This document shows, in pieces, positions 15,476 through 23,627 of a stretch of 25,925 bases of DNA. Under the pieces are notes generated by a model. The model had not been told where the DNA came from. It saw only the letters and a list, made by a program, of their open reading frames with translations, and searched no databases. The DNA lies in IMG/VR virus record IMGVR_UViG_3300050192_000021, positions 1 through 25,925 of that record. One strand, written 5' to 3'. The position numbers and the translations under genes are program-made. How positions within the stretch are numbered: position 1 is the first letter of the stretch; every line of letters starts with the position of its first letter. Source of the stretch: a virus.

Positions 15476-16555
15476 ATGAGTTCAAAACTATTCGCACGTC
15501 GCAAGAAGGAAGCCGACGACGATATCATCGACGATGTTCAACCGGAAGTCGCTGAACCAGGCGAAGCTCCGATGGAGCCGCCAATGGAACCTCCGATGGA
15601 TGGAGTCGCGCCCGTAGGTGGACCAGGAGCAGCCCCCGGTGGACCCGCCGCCCCTCCCCCGCCGTCTGCAACACCGACCGCAGGGAATCCTTTTGCCGCT
15701 CTACCGACCGAAGTATTGACCGTCGTCATCGAAGCCATTTCCAAGATCGACGGTTTCGAATCGCAGCCCGCTACCCTTGGCGCTATTGAGCAGGTCGCCG
15801 AAGAATTGAAGAATCGTCCGATGGCTCCCCCGGAACAAGCGGGCGTCCCGGGAGGTGCCCCGATGAAGGCATCGCTCAAGAAGAAAACCGATGTCCCGGC
15901 TGACTGGCGTGTCGCAACCGCCGCCATGACGGCGGGCGGCATGACCACCCCTCAAGCCAACGTTCTAGCCTATTGGATGAAGAGTGAGGGCTACACGCCG
16001 CACAAGGCGGCATGGCTTATCAAGCGCGGACGCGCCAAGTTCCTACAAGCCAAATTCGCAGCCTCTATGGTTGCAGCCGCCCCCGGCGTTCCTCCGGTTA
16101 ACGAAGACACGCTGAACAAGGTTGAAGGGCAGCCGCACGATGTCCCGGAAATCGGCGAAGCACACGGCGACCGAGAAGGCGTAGACAAGGCTGAGGCGCA
16201 CAACAGCAATCCAGGTGCCAGCGTCACGGAAATCAAGGACCCGCAGAGCCTCAACAAACAGGCTAAGGAAGCTGAAATCTCCAGTGCCCTCAAGCTTGCC
16301 GAGACAATCGAGAAGAAGCTGGGTTCCCTGTACATGGACGCCAAGCCCATTGCCCGTGCGAATGCATGTGCACAGGTCACCGCCGCCGTCGAAGGCATCT
16401 ACGACACGATGAACAAGTTCGCGGAAGCTAAGAAGGTCCTGAACAAGTACGAGATGCAGGCGGCCAACGAAGATGAAGCTATCAAGGCAGTCGAGAAGAA
16501 GGACAAGAAGGACAAGAAGGCATCCTTCGACCTTACTCTCGCCGCCGCCGAGTAA
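15476..16555 (+). CDS. Pro-, Ala- and Lys-rich virion-operon protein (359 aa)
   Basis: Not recognised as a family. I chose the ATG at 15476, with AAAGGTG (15464-15470) 5 bases before it, over a TTG at 15458. The first residues (SSKLFARRKKEADDD) resemble the start of the 2005-residue protein (SKLFKKAAL). A Pro/Gly/Ala linker with repeated PMEPP follows (about 33-70), then a helical domain (TEVLTVVIEAISKI), and a segment with DWRVATAAMTAGGMTTPQA and PHKAAWLIKRGRAKFLQAKFA. The C-terminal helices contain KLAETIEKKLGSLYMDAK and end in a K/D-rich run. Coiled-coil and low-complexity parts suggest a scaffold, tail chaperone or internal virion protein. The location between sheath and tube supports a tail-assembly role, though no frameshift signal typical of tail chaperones was seen. 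Confidence 0.62.
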   Translation: MSSKLFARRKKEADDDIIDDVQPEVAEPGEAPMEPPMEPPMDGVAPVGGPGAAPGGPAAPPPPSATPTAGNPFAALPTEVLTVVIEAISKIDGFESQPATLGAIEQVAEELKNRPMAPPEQAGVPGGAPMKASLKKKTDVPADWRVATAAMTAGGMTTPQANVLAYWMKSEGYTPHKAAWLIKRGRAKFLQAKFAASMVAAAPGVPPVNEDTLNKVEGQPHDVPEIGEAHGDREGVDKAEAHNSNPGASVTEIKDPQSLNKQAKEAEISSALKLAETIEKKLGSLYMDAKPIARANACAQVTAAVEGIYDTMNKFAEAKKVLNKYEMQAANEDEAIKAVEKKDKKDKKASFDLTLAAAE

Positions 16556-16582
16556 TCAATCTCGGTAACTGATTTTGAGAGA

Positions 16583-16594
16583 CCCTAAGTAGGG
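16583..16594 (+). promoter_or_regulatory. Small hairpin overlapping the tail tube ribosome-binding site
   Basis: CCCT (16583-16586) can pair with AGGG (16591-16594) around the loop AAGT. The 3' arm is the start of the AGGGAG ribosome-binding site for the ATG at 16605. The layout resembles the stem before the gene at 3944. Only four pairs, so the support is weak. Confidence 0.3.
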
Positions 16595-16604
16595 AGAAAA
16601 CAAT

Positions 16605-17294
16605 ATGGCAGGTATCAGTCAATACGGCGGATATGTTTACCGCCAAGGAACATCGGGTCAGACCGAAACGGTTATCTCTAGCCGTTTCAAGATTTACACC
16701 CCGGCTGTGGACGTTGGCAAGTTCATCAAGCTCGGCGTGACCTCGTCGTTCTCCGTCTCGGAAACGAAGGCAGTTGACGCCGTTCGCGGTCTCGGATACG
16801 GCGACCAAGTGGCAGAACTCGTGCCCGGCGTGACCGCCCCGACCTCGTTGGCTATCGCCCGTACATGTCTCTACCTTGCCAACCTCATGCAGATGTTGGG
16901 CTACAAGGCTGGAGTCAGCGGTGCCGTCCGTTCCCTCAAGCACCACAAGTGGCCCTTTGATATCAAGACTGAAATCGTCTTCAGCGAGTTGGCTTCAACC
17001 GACCCTAACGTCGGGGAAGCAACCCTCGCGGATGTCCCGAACGAAGGTGGTTTGAACAACACCGGCAACCCAGGATTGTTCGCCGTAGCGACAGTCTACG
17101 AAGGCTGCTGGATGACATCGTACAACACGGCTTATCAGGTTGAGACCGCCGCCGTTGCCGAAGACACCAATGTGCAAGTCACTGACATCTTTGACGTGAG
17201 CGGTTCCGTGTACGGCGAATTCATCGACAGCGGTAACGCACCTGACGACACGACTGGAGCGTCACTCCTCTATAACGGCCTGACGACGGTATAA
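16605..17294 (+). CDS. Tail tube protein (229 aa)
   Basis: AGGGAG lies 8 bases before the ATG. The protein has the length and character of myovirus tail tube subunits. The segment VGKFIKLGVTSSFSVSETKAVDAVRGLGYGDQVAELVPG (about residues 35-74) matches the tube pattern of a loop, a beta strand, RGIG.GD, then AE..PG.T. A helix follows (SLAIARTCLYLANLMQMLGY), then WPFDIKTEIVF and late beta strands ending in VTDIFDVSGSVYGEF. Tube monomers stack as rings inside the sheath and form the channel for DNA and any injected proteins. The order sheath then tube is usual for contractile phages. A specific family is not certain from motifs alone. Confidence 0.75.
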   Translation: MAGISQYGGYVYRQGTSGQTETVISSRFKIYTPAVDVGKFIKLGVTSSFSVSETKAVDAVRGLGYGDQVAELVPGVTAPTSLAIARTCLYLANLMQMLGYKAGVSGAVRSLKHHKWPFDIKTEIVFSELASTDPNVGEATLADVPNEGGLNNTGNPGLFAVATVYEGCWMTSYNTAYQVETAAVAEDTNVQVTDIFDVSGSVYGEFIDSGNAPDDTTGASLLYNGLTTV

Positions 17295-17297
17295 ACC

Positions 17298-17531
17298 ATG
17301 AAAAACAAAAAGGGAAAGAAGACAATAAAGCGGGTAACACCGCTCAAGCCTGAAAGATTCGTCAAGGGCATACCTACTCCCCCGGACCCCCGGAACACCC
17401 CACTAACCGACGATGATGGGTGGGTCTATAATCCGGGAATAAAAGTACCCCAAAATAAAGAGCCTAAGCCCGAGAATAATGTGCCGCAGAAAAGCGGTTT
17501 CATAAGTTGGTTCCGGCGTCTTATCAACTGA
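17298..17531 (+). CDS. Small basic Pro-rich protein (77 aa), possible
   Basis: The ATG lies 3 bases after the tube stop and has no clear ribosome-binding site, so translation would rely on coupling with the tube gene. The sequence is highly basic at the N-terminus (KNKKGKKTIKRV), Pro-rich in the middle (GIPTPPDPRNTP), and ends with an amphipathic SGFISWFRRLIN. No family is recognised. It fills most of the gap before the large polyvalent gene, which favours a real gene, but the evidence is modest. Just downstream is an inverted repeat, AGAACC-TT-GGTTCT (17537-17550). Confidence 0.5.
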   Translation: MKNKKGKKTIKRVTPLKPERFVKGIPTPPDPRNTPLTDDDGWVYNPGIKVPQNKEPKPENNVPQKSGFISWFRRLIN

Positions 17532-17580
17532 CTCCAAGAACCTTGGTTCTAGACTTTCCACCTCTTTCTTGAGGCTCCTC

Positions 17581-20500
17581 GTGTCTAAACTCTTCAAAAA
17601 GGCGGCGTTACGCCCTGATATAATCGTCACTTACGCCTACGAATTTGCCAAAGAGTACGACCGTGAGTACGGCTCCGCCGGTTTCGCCAAGTCATTCTAC
17701 CCCGAAAATCAACTGACGCGCATCCTCATCGACAAGGCGCTGAACACCATCCCGAACTGTTCCAAGGGCGACGCCTACGAAATCGCCATTTCCGCTGAAA
17801 AAATCCTGGAAACTATGGGGATCAACCCCGTCGCCGCGAAGACCGGCTCAGTCATTGAACCGGGACTTCTGTACCAATCCCCCGGAGATTCCGGCGAAAA
17901 ATACCACGACTACAATCCCAATTGGGATTACGAGATAGATGAAACCCCGGACCCCACGATGGCTGCGACCGTAAAGTCCATCTGCGGGCGCATCTTCGCG
18001 AAGACCAACGTGCCGTTCCAAGTCTGGGCGGCGAAGCTTGGCAATGACGTAGGGACTTACATCAACGGCACCACGGGATACCCGGTCATCCTCATAGACT
18101 TGGAGAATCACCGTGGGTCCGAAGACCAGTTCGGAAAAACCATTTCCCACGAGTTGAAGCACCATGAGCAGGAGGATGCCGGTCGCGATTTCGACGAGGA
18201 CGAAGCGGAAAACGAATCCGAACACGAGGCATCCAAAACCGGTGCCAAGTCAGGATTTCGCGATTGGATGGGTAAGACCCCAACGACAGGGATGGGCAAT
18301 TCCCGAGACCTGACCGTGACGAAGTTCCAGAACAAGGAGGGCGTGCAACCCGAACCGTTCATGGACAAGTACACAATCGTGAAGGGATTCAGCAAGCACA
18401 ACCGTGGGTTCCAAGGAACCGGTGATGAAGTCAAGAGCGGATTCTATACGGTGTTCGACGGCGACAAGCCCATAGCCTCGATGTGCCAAGGGTCCCTCGT
18501 GGTGGACAAGAAGTATCGTCGCCAGGGCATCGGCATCGAACTGGCGAAGACCTTCATGCACGACTACCCGGATTACCGTCCATCTTCGGTGACCCCCAAG
18601 AGCAAGAAGCTGTTTGAAAAGGCGTGGGATGGCAAGACCGGTGCGATCAAGACCGCCTCAAAAAATAAGGCATTCTTGCTGACCGATGGGTTCTTCGTTG
18701 GCGGCGATGAGCATGAGCGCTTGGTTGAGAGAATGGGCCTGGTAGGCGGCGCTATCGATGATGAAGAATACGAGACCGCCTGTTCCGATGCCGTGAACAA
18801 TCTCGTCGAAAGAGGGGCCATCCGCCTGTGCGATGTCGAAACCTCCCGCCCCGTCGCTGCTCAGTTGGTCAAGCCGCCTTCCGATGCGCAGCGACGTGCC
18901 TTGGGGAAGCTGATCAAGGAACAGGGCGGCATCGTTTACGACATTCGCAAGGGCGATTATGGCGGTGCCATGACCGACGGGGAAGCTCGAACCGCCGGGG
19001 AATTCTGGCGTGTCGTGAACCAAGTGTTCGGCATCAAGACCGCCGACGCCCACAGCGACTACGCCAAGACCTTCCCGGATGATGAAGCATTCCTCAAACA
19101 TCACTACACGGGATTCATCCCGAGCCGCGCCTACGAGAACAAGGACTGGACGATGTGGAAGAAGGAGGATTTTCCCGTCCTCTTCAAGACTTTCACGTTG
19201 AAGAACGGGAAGCAGGTCGAACTCCGCAAGACCGGTCGTCCTAACAAGTACGTGAAGACGGACGAAAACCAGGATATCATCCGCGACCCCGCAACGGGAC
19301 TCGCCACTTACCTTTCCTCGGAAGAGATGAAAGCGCAGAACCTCCATGAGTTCGACACCGCGATCTTTGCCTTCGACATGGCGGGAAACTGCGTCGGGCA
19401 GGCGAATGACGAATGGGGAGCGGACGGGGTCTGGGTCGCCCCGCAAATACAGCGCCAAGGTCTCGGCGTGGAACTTCTCACCGAGCTTAAAAAGCAATAT
19501 AAACCCGAACGCCAGATGGGCCAGATGACGAATGAAGGCATCGGGCTGGCTAAGAAATACTATCAGAAGCTTAAGTCTTCTGCCGTTGCGTCCCCATTCA
19601 AGCAATCACTGCTTCAGCTTCGTCCGCAGATGGCTGCCGCTGCCCAAAAGGTCTATGACGAGTGGGTACCCAACGACGAAGGCGAGGATGATACATTCGG
19701 AGGCGGGGGAATCTGCGACCAAATCTCCGAGGCTATTCAGGGCGTCATCGTTTCCAACATGGAAGCGGACATCGCCGAAGGCGGGCAGGACGGCGACGAC
19801 CACGCTTGGACAATCGCATACTCCCAAACGGAAACCTATAGCGTGGACATCCATCCCTACGTGTATGAGCGCGGAGGCGGCTATTCATGGACGAAGGTTC
19901 CCGGCGTGCGTTTCGATGCCGACGACGTTGAGATATTCCCCGTGGATGTAAGCGCCGAAGACCTCAACAAGTATTCATCCTGCATCGAATGCAATCAGAA
20001 GATCAGCAAGAAGGCGAGCGCCGACGGGACGGTGCTTTCATGCGGCTGCGGGAAGAACGAGTTCAAGACCGCCGATCTGACATATAACACCCCCAGACAA
20101 CCGCTGGATTTCGATACCTTGTACGGCAAGGCGTTCAAAATCGTGGATAATGCGGGAGACCACAACATCGAAGGTTTCAGCATCGTTACACCGGAAAACG
20201 GCGATGCCTGGAATTGGCGTGAGCGCCCAGAATTCAAGTCTTTAGTAAAACAAAAACTCAATGATCCCGATTTCTTGGCCGATCACAAATACAATCAAAT
20301 CCTCAACTGTGCAAAGACCGCATGCTCCGCCGCCCAGGACGAGGCCGATATCAAGCAGATGAAAATGGATGCCGCCGCAACTGAAACGGGGACGCCAGAA
20401 CAGAAAGCCCGCGAACAGTTCGGTGTGTACCCGGCGGGAGAAGATGCACCCAACCCCCTCTTCATCTGGACAGACGGCATGGTCACGTCGGGCACGGACT

Positions 20501-23500
20501 ACCACGAGCAAATCGCCTGCTACGTCTATGACGAGGACCCCAAGGCAGTCGGGGTCTCTATGGTCGATAAATTCCTGCGCGAAACGGGTGCCGTCCGCAT
20601 CTCCGCCAATTTAACCGATGATTTCAACGTGCAGATTATGAAGTCCCCGACCAGACGGCAGATTCGCTCCATCGCCATCCTCAGCAAGGGCATGACGCTC
20701 TTTTGGGACATAGGGGATCAGATACCCGTTGGTGGGCGCATCGATATGAAGGGCGTGACCTCGGGTCGCGGAACATTCGGCGAATTCCAGCGCACCGTGG
20801 ATAAGAAGTTCGGCAAGATTGCCAGCCGCAAGGTCGCCCTGGACGCCGTGCTGGAGGAACTCAACAAGCCCATATCGGCGGAGGACCCGCAGCGCGACAT
20901 CGGCGGACAGGGCACCGGGGAGGAATCCCCAGCCAACTCAATGGCTACCGAGATTGACGAACCGGACAAGCAGTACAACCACCCGTTCGGTCTAGGCATG
21001 GGTACGGAACCGGAAAGTGCCCGCTACGCTAGCATACTGCGCAAGGAGATAGCCGCCATAGAGAAGCGTGCGTCCCTGTGGACGGCGGCGGATGTCGAGC
21101 AGTTGCAGGCGCTCCGCATGGAGCTTCATCTCTTTGCGAAGACAGCCGCCGAGATGCCAAAATACCTGTTTCACGGAACCAAGGGCGACAACGTGCCTAG
21201 CATCCTGAAGGGTGGTCTGAGAGCGAACTGTTATCTCTCCACAGAGCCTGTCGCCGCTTGGTACGCGGCGTGGGATGGAAACAAAAACAATGCCGTCGTA
21301 ATCCGTATACCCATCTCCAACTTAGATACCAGCGACCTTGTGAAGGTAAAGCGCCTGATGCCGGGAAGTTTGGCGCAAGTAGGGGACACCCGCATCTGGC
21401 AGTATGCCCAGCCGATACCCGTTTCCGAGGACGACGTATTCCCCCTGCGGGTCATCAAGACCGCCGAGCGCGGCCAGTTGAAGTTCCACGACCAGCCGGA
21501 CAAGCTGCCGCCCCGCGACGACATGAAGTCGCACATCGACAAGACGCAGCTCGATCCCCAACTGAAGAAGGACAAGAAGGAACGGAAGAATCCCGCCACG
21601 GTGCCCACCCCGGTTCCGCTGCCTCCGCAAGCCAAGATAGAAGGCACTCCGCCGACATCGGCCGCTCCTCTCAAGCAGGACCTCGCGTACCGCTCGCGGT
21701 TCGCCGCAAGCGATTCTGAAATTACGATCTATCGCGGGGAGGGGGGGACTTCCAAAAAAAGCGGTCCCTACTGGTCTCCCGACAAGGATTTCGCAAGACA
21801 ATTCACGCATTCAGGACTGGAAAGCGAACTGAAGAAAAACACGATTCAAGCGAGTGATGTCTACACCCCGAACCAGCCGGTGTATGGGGGCGATCCCGAC
21901 GCAATCGATTTCGCCGTCGCGGAAGCTCGCGGCAAGGGTTTCAAGGCCGTAAGACTGAGTGAAGGGCAGGGAGAACCAGATTCGATTTATGTGTTTGAAA
22001 GATCGGCCCTGAGAAACCGCTCACGGTTCGGCGCTCCGAAAAATGCAGCCGCCACGTTCGAGGGCAATGCGTGGATCACCCCGGAAGGGGGAATCTTCGG
22101 CGAAGGCGACGAGCACGGTGCCGCATTGGACCCGTCCTTGGACCCTGAAGACGAAGACCAGGCGGGGATGGAAGCCCGCCGTGCGAAGGCCATCCGCGAA
22201 GCCTTTGACAAGGGATGGGTCCGCGCAAACAATATCGTCGGCAACGAACTGAACGTCGAAATGGCCCATCCCATGACCGAGCAGCAGCGAGCCGTGCTCG
22301 CCGCGACCGGCAGAGGGAAGGTGGTCTACTACGACTTCCGTGGCCATCCCGAGGCTTTCGGACTCGTCCACGGACGCGGTCCATCATCGTTCGGCCAACT
22401 CCTGCGGGACCACGACGCTTTCTTCAAGTTGAGCGGTAAGACCGCCGCATCCGATCCCGACCAATACTGGGAGGAGCTAGTCAATGACCAAGAAGACAAA
22501 GCAAAAACGGAGTTCATGTCGCACCCAGACATCAAGCAAATCGCACTCGATAACGGCTGGACGATGGAAGAAGCTTGGGAAAACGTGGGTCGAGACTTCA
22601 CCAGCGAATTCCATAACCCCGCCAATCGATTCTTCGCGTCGGTGAAAAAAAAAGCCCACCAGCGTAACATCGGACGGATGTACCACGGCAGCAAGAGTGT
22701 GATCCCCGACAGCATGCTGCGCCGCTTCAATGGAAGCGGTGGACAGGACTCCGGGGCCATCTTCGTCACGCCGTCCATCGCTTATGCGCAAGCCTACCAA
22801 GGTACAAGCGGAGCACTCTACGCCGTGGAGATGGGCGCGAAGGACATCTTCGATCCGGAAAACGAACAGGACATGGAGCGTCTCTCGGACGGCTACGGCA
22901 ACTTGGTGGGGAGCGAATACGATTCCGAGGAAGCCGCGATGTCGGACTACCGGAACGCGGTCGGCGGCGAATATGGCGACCTGCTCGATTGGGCCGTTGG
23001 CGGTCAGATCATGGACGCGGTGGAGGCGGCTGGCTTCGACGGCATGCGCATGCGCGAGCGTCCAGGCAACATCTCCATCGGTCAGGGAGGCGGCTTCGAC
23101 ATCTCCGGCGAACCAATCGAAAGCGTGGCGCTGTTCAAGGGTCCGGTCAAGGCGACGCGCATCGACACTCCGGAAAAGCTAGCGGCGGTTAAGCCGAAAA
23201 TCAGAAAAAAAGTCAACAACGACGCAGACTGGCTGCTGAAAAACGGCGGTTGGATTTCAAGCACCGGGCAATCCATACCCCTGGATGCCAAAGAAGATGA
23301 TCATGGTGCCTTGGCGTTGACCGCAGGATTGGCGGAAATCACCTCCGAAGAGGACATGACGGACGAGCGCTGGAGCTACGCGGAGATGAACGCCCTTCGA
23401 AACGGGCACATCCGCGTCAAGCCAGAAGACGATCACATCTATTTAGAAATGTCGGGTATGAACAAGCGGAATACGCTGGCGGGGTTCTTACGCGGCGTCG

Positions 23501-23598
23501 GACGCCTGCCCTATGAAACATGCACTATCGATTGGCAAAGCGACAGCAAGAGTTTTGATTCAGCTGAAGAAGCAGCCGATTGGCTGGAAAGTCTTTAA
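17581..23598 (+). CDS. Polyvalent multidomain protein: zincin-like, GNAT x2, ART-like x3, repeated module x4 (2005 aa)
   Basis: I chose the GTG at 17581, 6 bases after GAGG; a TTG at 17569 is the alternative. Domains by residue: zincin-like motif H190-E-L-K-H194; GNAT 1 (about 250-345, RRQGIG at 313-318); repeat A (364-480); GNAT 2 (about 530-665, QRQGLG at 624-629); GGGGICD segment (C712, H741, D756; possible papain-like triad); zinc ribbon (C801, C804, C821, C823); repeat B (about 955-1080); ART-like 1 (FHGT, H1198, YLSTEP 1218-1223); Lys/Pro linker; ART-like 2 (YRGE 1384-1387, YWSPDKDFA from 1397); repeat C (1490-1618); ART-like 3 (YHGS 1701-1704, GAIFVTPS 1725-1732); repeat D (1886-2005). 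It fits the polyvalent proteins described for phages and conjugative elements, thought to enter the cell with the DNA and modify host targets. K-T-A occurs at most module borders. It lies between the tube and the candidate protease genes. Confidence 0.85.
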   Translation: MSKLFKKAALRPDIIVTYAYEFAKEYDREYGSAGFAKSFYPENQLTRILIDKALNTIPNCSKGDAYEIAISAEKILETMGINPVAAKTGSVIEPGLLYQSPGDSGEKYHDYNPNWDYEIDETPDPTMAATVKSICGRIFAKTNVPFQVWAAKLGNDVGTYINGTTGYPVILIDLENHRGSEDQFGKTISHELKHHEQEDAGRDFDEDEAENESEHEASKTGAKSGFRDWMGKTPTTGMGNSRDLTVTKFQNKEGVQPEPFMDKYTIVKGFSKHNRGFQGTGDEVKSGFYTVFDGDKPIASMCQGSLVVDKKYRRQGIGIELAKTFMHDYPDYRPSSVTPKSKKLFEKAWDGKTGAIKTASKNKAFLLTDGFFVGGDEHERLVERMGLVGGAIDDEEYETACSDAVNNLVERGAIRLCDVETSRPVAAQLVKPPSDAQRRALGKLIKEQGGIVYDIRKGDYGGAMTDGEARTAGEFWRVVNQVFGIKTADAHSDYAKTFPDDEAFLKHHYTGFIPSRAYENKDWTMWKKEDFPVLFKTFTLKNGKQVELRKTGRPNKYVKTDENQDIIRDPATGLATYLSSEEMKAQNLHEFDTAIFAFDMAGNCVGQANDEWGADGVWVAPQIQRQGLGVELLTELKKQYKPERQMGQMTNEGIGLAKKYYQKLKSSAVASPFKQSLLQLRPQMAAAAQKVYDEWVPNDEGEDDTFGGGGICDQISEAIQGVIVSNMEADIAEGGQDGDDHAWTIAYSQTETYSVDIHPYVYERGGGYSWTKVPGVRFDADDVEIFPVDVSAEDLNKYSSCIECNQKISKKASADGTVLSCGCGKNEFKTADLTYNTPRQPLDFDTLYGKAFKIVDNAGDHNIEGFSIVTPENGDAWNWRERPEFKSLVKQKLNDPDFLADHKYNQILNCAKTACSAAQDEADIKQMKMDAAATETGTPEQKAREQFGVYPAGEDAPNPLFIWTDGMVTSGTDYHEQIACYVYDEDPKAVGVSMVDKFLRETGAVRISANLTDDFNVQIMKSPTRRQIRSIAILSKGMTLFWDIGDQIPVGGRIDMKGVTSGRGTFGEFQRTVDKKFGKIASRKVALDAVLEELNKPISAEDPQRDIGGQGTGEESPANSMATEIDEPDKQYNHPFGLGMGTEPESARYASILRKEIAAIEKRASLWTAADVEQLQALRMELHLFAKTAAEMPKYLFHGTKGDNVPSILKGGLRANCYLSTEPVAAWYAAWDGNKNNAVVIRIPISNLDTSDLVKVKRLMPGSLAQVGDTRIWQYAQPIPVSEDDVFPLRVIKTAERGQLKFHDQPDKLPPRDDMKSHIDKTQLDPQLKKDKKERKNPATVPTPVPLPPQAKIEGTPPTSAAPLKQDLAYRSRFAASDSEITIYRGEGGTSKKSGPYWSPDKDFARQFTHSGLESELKKNTIQASDVYTPNQPVYGGDPDAIDFAVAEARGKGFKAVRLSEGQGEPDSIYVFERSALRNRSRFGAPKNAAATFEGNAWITPEGGIFGEGDEHGAALDPSLDPEDEDQAGMEARRAKAIREAFDKGWVRANNIVGNELNVEMAHPMTEQQRAVLAATGRGKVVYYDFRGHPEAFGLVHGRGPSSFGQLLRDHDAFFKLSGKTAASDPDQYWEELVNDQEDKAKTEFMSHPDIKQIALDNGWTMEEAWENVGRDFTSEFHNPANRFFASVKKKAHQRNIGRMYHGSKSVIPDSMLRRFNGSGGQDSGAIFVTPSIAYAQAYQGTSGALYAVEMGAKDIFDPENEQDMERLSDGYGNLVGSEYDSEEAAMSDYRNAVGGEYGDLLDWAVGGQIMDAVEAAGFDGMRMRERPGNISIGQGGGFDISGEPIESVALFKGPVKATRIDTPEKLAAVKPKIRKKVNNDADWLLKNGGWISSTGQSIPLDAKEDDHGALALTAGLAEITSEEDMTDERWSYAEMNALRNGHIRVKPEDDHIYLEMSGMNKRNTLAGFLRGVGRLPYETCTIDWQSDSKSFDSAEEAADWLESL

Positions 23599-23627
23599 AC
23601 TAGCCGTTTCTTACATAGAGGACATCC

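Noticed and set aside
15476-16555. Tail assembly chaperone pair made by programmed frameshift
   Set aside because: No slippery heptamer near the end and no overlapping downstream frame continuing the protein were seen.
17534-17550. Palindrome AGAACC-TT-GGTTCT as terminator or operator before the polyvalent gene
   Set aside because: The two-base loop cannot form as drawn, no T-run follows, and one copy is not enough to call an operator.
18658-19605. Long minus-strand open frame of 315 codons, and similar frames at 6280-7029 and 99-740
   Set aside because: They lie wholly opposite well-supported + strand genes with clear domain motifs, show no family resemblance, and match what is expected from codon bias on the other strand.
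22645-22653. Run of nine A bases in the polyvalent gene, with shorter runs at about 21765 and 23205, as a possible frameshift site
   Set aside because: The ART-like 3 domain and the last repeat continue in the same frame after the runs, so no shift is needed. Slippage could still happen but there is no evidence for it.
17581-23598. Tape measure protein, based on position after the tube gene
   Set aside because: The sequence has many separate globular enzyme-like modules and zinc sites and lacks the long helical repeats and membrane segments of tape measures.
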